From positions 1-22,035 of the forward strand of contig JAEZZG010000051.1 in the NCBI GenBank assembly GCA_023442485.1: a DNA stretch of 22,035 nucleotides, in the 5' to 3' direction. The stretch comes from Actinomycetes bacterium (GTDB lineage: Bacteria; Actinomycetota; Actinomycetes; Propionibacteriales; Propionibacteriaceae). Under the pieces are notes generated by a model that saw only the letters and a program-made list of their open reading frames with translations, ran no database searches and was not told the DNA's origin. How positions within the stretch are numbered: position 1 is the first letter of the stretch; every line of letters begins with the position of its first letter. The position numbers were made by a program, and so were the translations under genes. This document shows positions 1 through 5,152 of this stretch, piece by piece.

Positions 1-144
1 CCCAAGCCTAAGCTGAGCGATGAACAAGCCCGCCAAGCCCGCCAGCTCATCGACAGCGGCGAGAGCGTCGCCTCCGTGGCCAGGTCCTTTGGGGTCTCCC
101 GGCAGACCCTCTACCGGGCACTGGAACGCGAAGCCGCCGCCTAG
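1..144 (+). CDS. Serine recombinase (resolvase/invertase), C-terminal fragment, truncated by window edge
   Basis: The reading frame is open from base 1 to a TAG at 142-144 and gives 47 residues. The fragment holds one helix-turn-helix unit: the stretch GESVASVARSFGVSRQTLYR has the pattern of the C-terminal DNA-binding domain of Hin/Tn3-type serine recombinases, preceded by a typical linker (KLSDEQARQARQLIDSG). The catalytic N-terminal domain would lie left of the window. Serine recombinases of this kind resolve cointegrates or invert DNA and usually travel with transposons or plasmids. The gene ends next to a tRNA-Ala gene and shares a terminator with it. It could instead be an uncharacterised HTH protein with the same fold, but the spacing of the helix-turn-helix and its position at the very C-terminus favour a recombinase. 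Confidence 0.75.
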   Translation, partial: PKPKLSDEQARQARQLIDSGESVASVARSFGVSRQTLYRALEREAAA

Positions 145-162
145 AACCACCCCAGACACGAA

Positions 163-198
163 GAAAGGCACCGCCCTGATGGACGGTGCCTTCTTTCT
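163..198. terminator. Bidirectional intrinsic terminator
   Basis: A perfect 7-base stem GGCACCG (167-173) / CGGTGCC (184-190) closes a 10-base loop. It is followed by TTCTTTCT on the plus strand and by TTTCTTCG on the minus strand. It sits after the recombinase stop and is also the first terminator downstream of the minus-strand tRNA-Ala, so it probably serves both. Confidence 0.75.
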
Positions 199-269
199 GG
201 TCTACGCCAGCAGTACGTCAAGAACGAAATGTCTCCACGTGAAGCGGAGTTCGAACCTGCGTACTCGAG

Positions 270-342
270 TGGAGCATACGGGATTCGAACCCGTGACCTT
301 CTCATTGCGAACGAGACGCGCTACCAACTGCGCCAATGCCCC
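270..342 (-). tRNA. tRNA-Ala (anticodon CGC)
   Basis: A full 73-base cloverleaf can be drawn on the minus strand. The acceptor stem is GGGGCAT/ATGCTCC, which contains the G3-U70 wobble that identifies alanine tRNAs. The D-arm is GCGC/GCGC, the anticodon stem TCTCG/TGAGA with loop TTCGCAA (anticodon CGC), and the T-arm ACGGG-TTCGAAT-CCCGT. The discriminator base is A, and CCA is not encoded. It reads codon GCG. Downstream (lower coordinates) come a degenerate T-loop-like sequence and the terminator shared with the recombinase fragment. Confidence 0.96.
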
Positions 343-359
343 TAATTTGTCCGCCCACC

Positions 360-387
360 AAGATACCACCGAAACCATAAGCCACAA
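360..387 (-). promoter_or_regulatory. Candidate promoter of tRNA-Ala
   Basis: On the minus strand TTGTGG (382-387) and TATCTT (360-365) are 16 bases apart and would start transcription about 10 bases upstream of the mature tRNA. Both hexamers are moderate matches to the housekeeping consensus. Confidence 0.4.
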
Positions 388-472
388 AAGTTGCCCGAGC
401 CCGCTATGACTAGGCTCACCGTGGACATAGATCAGGTGAGGATCACGCATCAAGTAGATGGAGGACTTGGCT

Positions 473-528
473 CCGTCACACCCGCTAGATCAAGGGACCA
501 CATGGCTGTGATCCGAAGGTGTGACGGG
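473..528. repeat. Perfect 10-base inverted repeat downstream of the GlpR-like gene
   Basis: CCGTCACACC (473-482) and GGTGTGACGG (519-528) are exact reverse complements separated by 36 bases. Inside the loop CACA/TGTG can form a smaller hairpin. There is no T-run on either side, so it is a poor intrinsic terminator. It lies between the stop of the minus-strand membrane-protein gene and the tRNA-Ala promoter. It may be a Rho-independent terminator lacking a U-tract, a processing signal or a protein-binding site. Confidence 0.45.
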
Positions 529-548
529 GTCTAGGCGGACTGGCTAAC

Positions 549-1346
549 CTATCCGGCGTTAGCTTGCTGCTGCGGGTAGTCCTGCTCCTGCGTCTTCGCC
601 TTCACATCATCGCCACGCTCAGCCGTCGGGGGAATGACCCTTCCGGCGGGCCGAGGTGCCGAGAGATCGATGGTGCGCACCGTCCGGTATGCCGATGGAC
701 GCGAAACATAGGTAGAGGGCGTAATCGGGATTGAATCCCACAGATTCTGTGCCATGTCAGCGACCGGGCCGGTGATCTCGATAGAGATTTCGTGGGCTCC
801 GCGTTCGGCTTCAACCGGGAATCCGAGGTCTTTGGCTTCAAACACCATGGTGTCTTCCGTCCAACCCTCACGGATCTGACGAACCTGCTCATCCAAGGCC
901 CTAGTCAAGGTGCGGGAGTTGAAGCGACACAGCCCCAGCCAGGGAACCATGACTGCCGCCGGGATCAGAGCCGACCACAACGGGAGAGAATCCCAGAAGA
1001 GGGAGGTGACGAACAAGACGATGATAGCCGCCAAAAGAAAGAGAGTGCCGAAGATGCGCCTTGACGTTGCTGTCCGATGCGCAATTCGGATGTCGTTCAT
1101 CGCTGCCCTGCGCGTCAGTGGTGTCGACACCTCAATATCGGGGTTGTCGTCAAGTGCGACGGGACGGATTTTCGACGGGTCGATTCCGCGGCGGATGATC
1201 TTCATCGATTCCGCGAACCGCTCGTTGATCTCCAATCCCTCGTTCTTTTCTTCACTGTGGTTGCGCTTCAGCAGGGAAGGGACAAAGTAGATCATCGACA
1301 AACCTGCGATGACCGCAAAAATTAGTCCGGCTGTTCCGCTACCCAT
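549..1346 (-). CDS. Three-TM membrane protein, GlpR/Rv0996-like (putative gephyrin-like protein receptor)
   Basis: A 265-residue protein with one hydrophobic helix at the N-terminus (about 7-25, ending PSLLKR), a charged loop, two close helices (about 98-116 and 122-140) and a long hydrophilic tail. The tail ends with the motif region TYVSRPSAYRTVRTIDLS, which resembles the C-terminus of the conserved actinobacterial membrane family that includes Mycobacterium Rv0996. In Corynebacterium the member beside the MoeA-like protein Glp was named GlpR and shown to be its membrane receptor in the divisome. That role is inferred here from motif and neighbourhood. The frame extends 53 codons upstream, but the ATG at 1346 is preferred because the TM helix follows it directly and TACGTT lies at -12 to -7, fitting a leaderless start. 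It is encoded downstream of, and on the same strand as, the gephyrin-like gene. Confidence 0.7.
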   Translation of the reverse strand: MGSGTAGLIFAVIAGLSMIYFVPSLLKRNHSEEKNEGLEINERFAESMKIIRRGIDPSKIRPVALDDNPDIEVSTPLTRRAAMNDIRIAHRTATSRRIFGTLFLLAAIIVLFVTSLFWDSLPLWSALIPAAVMVPWLGLCRFNSRTLTRALDEQVRQIREGWTEDTMVFEAKDLGFPVEAERGAHEISIEITGPVADMAQNLWDSIPITPSTYVSRPSAYRTVRTIDLSAPRPAGRVIPPTAERGDDVKAKTQEQDYPQQQANAG

Positions 1347-1445
1347 GGCGTAAACGTATGCTGAAACGCTGAGGAAGTGGGACAGGCACGCCGCAACCAC
1401 ACAATTACTACGGCAAATCTTGGGGGTATAGACAAGGGGCGATCC

Positions 1446-1524
1446 GGACGCTGTCCGAACCACCCCCGCGTTGATCTTCGGGGACGCTGACCGGTTTCGC
1501 GTCATTACCCAGGGACGCTGACCG
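1446..1524. repeat. Threefold GGACGCTG direct repeat upstream of the GlpR-like gene
   Basis: GGACGCTG occurs at 1446-1453, 1482-1489 and 1513-1520. The last two copies extend to a 13-base identity GGGACGCTGACCG (1481-1493 and 1512-1524). The 260-base gap between the gephyrin-like stop and the GlpR-like start contains no other supported gene. The repeats may be binding sites or the remnant of a small duplication. Confidence 0.4.
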
Positions 1525-1606
1525 CGCTCGCATCGACACTCGGCTGCGCAAAGTCTTCACGGTTAGCGGCCTAGTGGATTCTGTATGCGCCGACCAATCC
1601 CCAAAA

Positions 1607-2917
1607 CTATGCCAGCGGCCAAATAGTAACCGGGTCCCCAGCCATCACCGTCGTGGTGTTTTCGTCAAGGCAGATGATGCAGTTGGCTTCCGCCAAGCTC
1701 GACAGTAGGTGATCTTGTTCGTGGCCGACGGGGCGAACCAGCTTGCGTCCACCCTTCTCAGTGTAGAAACCACGAATCAGGTGCGTGACCCCCTCGGTCG
1801 ACCGCAGCACGGTGGACGCAAAGCACCGGCGGGCGTCGGGCAGGTAGGGTGCAGAGGCGGTCAGCTTCCGTAGCGCGGGCACGACGATCGCATGGAATGA
1901 CATGTAGACGCCCACCGGGTCGCCGGGCAGCATGATCACCGGAATCTCGTCATCGCCGATCAAACCAAAACCTTGGTGGGTGCCCGGCTGGATCGCCACG
2001 TCGGCAAAATCACACTTGCCCAATTGTGGCATCACCTGGGTAACCACAGAATCACCACCCGGGGTAATGCCGCCGGTCGTGATCACCAGGTCAGCGCGGA
2101 TGAGCTGATCTGAAATGGCCTCGCGGACCGCGTCCGGGTCCTCACTATCCACCGCGACTCGCCAGGTGTGGGCACCGGCGGCCTGTGCGGCGGCTGAAAT
2201 CATGTAAGAGTTCGCGTCGTGGAACTGATCAGCCGAAGAAATAGGGCGGGACGGATCAATCAACCCGGCACCAATAGCAATCACGACGACGCGGGGACGC
2301 GGACGCACCAACACCTTGTCGATGCCGATTCCTGCGAGAAGACCGATGTGACGGTCACAAAGCACCTGGCCCGATTTCAGGATCGTCTTCCCCACAGACA
2401 CATCGGAGCCAGCCCGGCGAACATTCTCACCAGCAATCACGCGGTTACGCACGACGATAGCGGTGCCGTCTTCCGACTCGGACGCGTAGGTCAGCGGAAC
2501 GACACAGTCGGCACCTAGCGGCAGCACCGAACCGGCTGCCACATAGAGGGCTTGCCTCGATCCCACCGTGGGATCGGATTGTTCCCTGTCAACCAAGTTG
2601 AGTGTGCAGGTTCGACCCGGTTCTGCGCGGGCTACGTCGCGGGAATTGACCGCATATCCGGTGATTTGTGCAGAGTCGAGGGTAGGCAGGTCCGATAGCG
2701 GAACGATGTCTTCACACAGCATCAAACCCGTCGCTTCTTGGAGTTGGACCCCGAAGGGCTCCAACGGTTCGATCAAGCTGAGGATGTAGTCGCGATGGGC
2801 ATTGAGCGGACGCAGGCCTTCGGCGTTGTCGTCGGGAGGAGTCGGCAAGGTGGGGGCCGGTTCTTCGCCGGGATCGAGTAAACGTCGTGGAGCCTTCTTT
2901 CGACCAAAAATCGCCAT
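1607..2917 (-). CDS. Gephyrin/MoeA-like protein (probable Glp-type divisome paralogue or molybdopterin molybdotransferase)
   Basis: A 436-residue protein of MoeA/gephyrin E-domain type. After a basic, proline-rich 40-residue N-terminal tail (MAIFGRKKAPRRLL...) come the MoeA N-domain, the conserved NVRRAGSDVSVGKTIL (165-180), the molybdopterin-binding core around 208-300 and the C-terminal domain. MoeA normally inserts molybdate into adenylylated molybdopterin. Here the signature GGxSxGxxD reads GGITPGGDS (282-290), which shifts the catalytic Asp, and the usual LPGNP reads LPGDP (330-334). No other molybdenum-cofactor gene is in the window. With the GlpR-like gene directly downstream, a cell-division scaffold like Corynebacterium Glp is plausible, but enzymatic MoeA activity cannot be excluded. 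The start is the ATG at 2917, with TATCGT at -12 to -7, so the transcript is probably leaderless. Confidence 0.75.
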   Translation of the reverse strand: MAIFGRKKAPRRLLDPGEEPAPTLPTPPDDNAEGLRPLNAHRDYILSLIEPLEPFGVQLQEATGLMLCEDIVPLSDLPTLDSAQITGYAVNSRDVARAEPGRTCTLNLVDREQSDPTVGSRQALYVAAGSVLPLGADCVVPLTYASESEDGTAIVVRNRVIAGENVRRAGSDVSVGKTILKSGQVLCDRHIGLLAGIGIDKVLVRPRPRVVVIAIGAGLIDPSRPISSADQFHDANSYMISAAAQAAGAHTWRVAVDSEDPDAVREAISDQLIRADLVITTGGITPGGDSVVTQVMPQLGKCDFADVAIQPGTHQGFGLIGDDEIPVIMLPGDPVGVYMSFHAIVVPALRKLTASAPYLPDARRCFASTVLRSTEGVTHLIRGFYTEKGGRKLVRPVGHEQDHLLSSLAEANCIICLDENTTTVMAGDPVTIWPLA

Positions 2918-2929
2918 GGGCCTACGATA
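2899..2929. promoter_or_regulatory. Overlapping divergent -10 elements between the gephyrin-like gene and the cyclo-ligase
   Basis: The two start codons (ATG at 2917 minus, GTG at 2935 plus) are separated by 17 bases. TACGAT (2923-2928) is at -12 to -7 of the plus-strand GTG. TATCGT on the minus strand (2924-2929) is at -12 to -7 of the minus-strand ATG. The two hexamers share five base pairs. A plus-strand -35 candidate TTCGAC (2899-2904) lies 18 bases from its -10; no good -35 is seen for the minus strand. Confidence 0.65.
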
Positions 2930-2934
2930 AGCCT

Positions 2935-3870
2935 GTGAGTAACTCCGGTTCTATTCGACTCACCCAGGCGAGTAAAGATCGCCTCAGCGCGAGTAGCAAT
3001 GCAGTGCGCTCAACGCCAAGTAGCGCGGCAACAGACTCAACTTCGCGTAGCGCCGAGGGACGCCCGTCGGCGGTAGAAACCACACATCACCCACCCACGG
3101 ACGAAACCACACCTACCCCACCCACGGACGAAACCACACATCACCCACCCACGGGTGAAACCACACCTACCCCACCCACGAACGCCAACACCGCCACAAT
3201 ACCGGCGGAAAACCCTGCTGAATCGCTGAACCCGGTCGCGGCTAAGTGTTCGCTGCGACACCAGATTCGGCAGGCTCGCGATCAAATCGGGGCACGGGCA
3301 AGGGGATACAGTGACGCAAGACGATGTGCCGCGTTGATTGAGTGGCTGCGCAGCGAAGGCCTCCACACCCGCGAGACAACGGCTGCGCTCTATTTGAGCC
3401 GCCCACCAGAACCGGACCCGACCGAGGCGATTCGGTTCCTGCTGGAATCCTCAATGACGATCCTGGTGCCTTCGCTCAAGACGACGGTTGACCCCTTTCC
3501 CTCCGACCCCAGGTCCATGCCGATTAGGTGGGCGCCGTTGACGAGTCTCGATTCCCTCCTGCCTGGACGATGGGGCATCCCCGAGGCTGACACTGAACCG
3601 GCGAGCGCTGAGATATTGGGCCGCGCTGACGTCATCGTGATCCCGGCGTTGGCGTGTACGTCAGAGGGCAAACGTCTCGGCATGGGAGGAGGTTGGTACG
3701 ACCGGGCATTGACGTGGGCGAGGCCTTCCGCCCCAATCGTGGCGTTGATCAATGACGCCGAGCTTCTCGACGACCTCCCTACGCAACCGCACGACCGTCA
3801 GGTCAGCGTCATCATCACCGAGTCGCGGGTGATTAAAACTGGCGCAGAGTCACCACATCACCGTGGTTGA
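2935..3870 (+). CDS. 5-formyltetrahydrofolate cyclo-ligase with repeat-containing N-terminal extension
   Basis: The enzyme converts 5-formyl-THF to 5,10-methenyl-THF with ATP. The 311-residue protein has the family domain from about residue 106, including the glycine-rich ATP/phosphate motif RLGMGGGWYDR (247-257) just after the IPALACTSEGK strand. Typical members are about 190 residues, so roughly 105 residues are extra. The extension is Ser/Thr/Pro-rich and contains four 9-residue repeats alternating ETTHHPPTD-like and ETTPTPPTD-like (residues 48-83). No ATG or GTG in frame between the repeats and the domain gives a short form. GTG at 2935 is chosen because TACGAT sits at -12 to -7; an in-frame ATG at 2887 lies inside the neighbouring gene. 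In Mycobacterium the homologous gene is also next to galU/moeA, from general knowledge. Confidence 0.85.
   Translation: MSNSGSIRLTQASKDRLSASSNAVRSTPSSAATDSTSRSAEGRPSAVETTHHPPTDETTPTPPTDETTHHPPTGETTPTPPTNANTATIPAENPAESLNPVAAKCSLRHQIRQARDQIGARARGYSDARRCAALIEWLRSEGLHTRETTAALYLSRPPEPDPTEAIRFLLESSMTILVPSLKTTVDPFPSDPRSMPIRWAPLTSLDSLLPGRWGIPEADTEPASAEILGRADVIVIPALACTSEGKRLGMGGGWYDRALTWARPSAPIVALINDAELLDDLPTQPHDRQVSVIITESRVIKTGAESPHHRG
3076..3183 (+). repeat. Four tandem 27-base repeats inside the cyclo-ligase gene
   Basis: Units begin at 3076, 3103, 3130 and 3157. Each starts GAAACCACA and ends CCCACG plus three bases. Units 1 and 3 (ending ...CATCACCCACCCACG) and units 2 and 4 (...CCTACCCCACCCACG) are pairwise nearly identical, so the array can also be read as two copies of a 54-base unit. 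Because 27 is a multiple of three, change in copy number would keep the frame. Confidence 0.95.
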
Positions 3871-3877
3871 GATCTGT

Positions 3878-3906
3878 TTGTGGCACACCCAAACCCGGAA
3901 TACACT
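3878..3906 (+). promoter_or_regulatory. Promoter of the fmdB-like gene
   Basis: TTGTGG (3878-3883) and TACACT (3901-3906) are spaced 17 bases apart. Transcription would start near 3913, giving a leader of about 40 bases that ends in the Shine-Dalgarno sequence AGGAGA before the GTG. Confidence 0.55.
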
Positions 3907-3953
3907 AACCAAAGTTGAGATTGTTCACACGGATAAGCAGACAGGAGAACTCT

Positions 3954-4322
3954 GTGCCCAGGTATGAATACCGTTGCTCAGACTGCAAACAGCACCTCGA
4001 GGTCGTACAGAAGTTCACCGACGACGCATTGACGGTGTGCCCCGAGTGTTCCGGACACCTCAATAAGGTCTTTTCGGCAGTGGGCGTGGTCTTCAAGGGT
4101 TCTGGTTTCTATTCAACAGACAACCGCACCAAGAACACAGCCTCACCCCCGGCACCATCTTCAACCCCATCCGATTCTGCAACCTCCCCCGACTCATCGG
4201 CTGCAGGGTCGGGCTCGACGAAAGCCGACACTAGCTCCACCGCGAACTCGGCATCCAAGTCTGCGCCAGTATCAGCAGCTTCGACGTCAACCCCGTCCAA
4301 GACGCAATCCTCAGCCGCTTAG
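3954..4322 (+). CDS. FmdB-family zinc-ribbon protein
   Basis: A 122-residue protein. The N-terminus VPRYEYRC is the hallmark of the FmdB (CxxC) putative regulatory family. Two CxxC pairs, C8/C11 and C29/C32, form a zinc ribbon, followed by the family-typical GVVFKGSGFYSTDNR. The rest (about 63-122) is a low-complexity Ser/Thr/Ala/Pro tail, as is common in actinobacterial members. The function of the family is not established; some mycobacterial members act with chaperones (Rv0991c, recalled from literature). The GTG start at 3954 is supported by AGGAGA six bases upstream, and an in-frame ATG at 3915 lies upstream of that. It is followed by a SAF-domain gene, an order common in actinobacteria. 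Confidence 0.85.
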   Translation: MPRYEYRCSDCKQHLEVVQKFTDDALTVCPECSGHLNKVFSAVGVVFKGSGFYSTDNRTKNTASPPAPSSTPSDSATSPDSSAAGSGSTKADTSSTANSASKSAPVSAASTSTPSKTQSSAA

Positions 4323-4440
4323 GCCGCACCGCTCCATTCTTTTTCATTCTTGAGTTTCTCAGGACGATCCGGGCTAGGCGTGTTCCAGATCGCGCTGTGA
4401 ATAACCGGCAGATAGCTACCTGATCGCCGATGTCAAGGGC

Positions 4441-5148
4441 ATGAGACACCTCTCCCCCGACAGCACACCACCCCTATCTCAAGGCGGCGCGTTGCCGGAG
4501 TACACCCCGTTATCCCAGGGCGGCGCGTTATCCAAGGGCACCGCGTTCTTGCGCAGCTTCTCTGTGCGACTAAGGCGTTGGCTTCGCTGGCACCGGCGTT
4601 CCCTCGGCGCGGCCCTGATCAGTTTCGGGGCCTTGATGCTGGTGTTCGACGTCAGTGGCTCAGGTCAATCAGTCGTCGTCGCTAACCGCGATCTCGCCCC
4701 GGGCACCATACTGACGGCAGCCGATCTGCGCGTCGACGCCTTCCCCGCCAACCTCGTCCCCGACAACGCGATCTTAGAATCCGACGTGGCCGAAGGTGAG
4801 GTATTGATTAGCCACTTGGCTCGGGGGCAGGCTGTGTCGAAGCTGAATCTTCTGGACGGTTTAGCCGGTGACGGCGACGTCCTAGTTCCTGTCCCGCTCA
4901 CCGATAACGCCTTGACGACGCTAATCCATCCGGGTGATCGCGTATCGATCTACCAGGTCACAACCGGCATCGCACCCGTCTTGCTTGCCGAAGAGGTGCA
5001 GGTAGTGACGGTGCTATCAGGGGACGGCAGCGGGCTGTGGTCTCGCGAGACACCTGCGACCTTGATCGTCTCCACTGACTCCGATACTGCCGCGATCTTA
5101 GCCACCTCTACTGCGGGATCAATCTCCGTGACGATCGGCCCTCGATGA
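4441..5148 (+). CDS. SAF-domain membrane-anchored protein (CpaB/RcpC-like)
   Basis: A 235-residue protein with a basic region (RLRRWLRWHRR, 43-53), a single TM helix (about 54-70), then a periplasmic/extracytoplasmic SAF domain (about 77-140: VVVANRDLAPGTILTAADL), which is shared with CpaB pilus-assembly proteins and antifreeze-like domains. A second beta-rich region up to the C-terminus (PVPLTDNALTTLIHPGDRVSIY) is typical of the RcpC/CpaB fold. The first 35 residues carry a 12-residue duplication containing LSQGGAL twice (13-19 and 24-30). No pilus genes are nearby, so a pilus role is not supported. The start at 4441 has only a weak AAGGG very close upstream. A five-codon mini-ORF (ATG at 4430) ends in a TGA that overlaps this ATG. 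The stop is four bases from the end of the convergent galU-type gene. Confidence 0.75.
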   Translation: MRHLSPDSTPPLSQGGALPEYTPLSQGGALSKGTAFLRSFSVRLRRWLRWHRRSLGAALISFGALMLVFDVSGSGQSVVVANRDLAPGTILTAADLRVDAFPANLVPDNAILESDVAEGEVLISHLARGQAVSKLNLLDGLAGDGDVLVPVPLTDNALTTLIHPGDRVSIYQVTTGIAPVLLAEEVQVVTVLSGDGSGLWSRETPATLIVSTDSDTAAILATSTAGSISVTIGPR

Positions 5149-5152
5149 AGAA

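Noticed and set aside
202..453. 83-codon minus-strand frame
   Set aside because: It reads through the tRNA-Ala gene.
543..563. GCTAAC-N9-GTTAGC inverted repeat resembling half of an IdeR box
   Set aside because: It spans the stop codon of the GlpR-like gene, is not near a start, and matches the iron-box consensus only in its outer bases.
1378..1435. TTGTCT / TAGTAA pair as a promoter for the GlpR-like gene
   Set aside because: Spacing of 19 bases is too long, and the TACGTT at -12 to -7 explains the start better.
1347..1505. 53-codon N-terminal extension of the GlpR-like protein
   Set aside because: Low similarity to the family, which begins at the first TM helix. A -10 element lies directly before the internal ATG at 1346.
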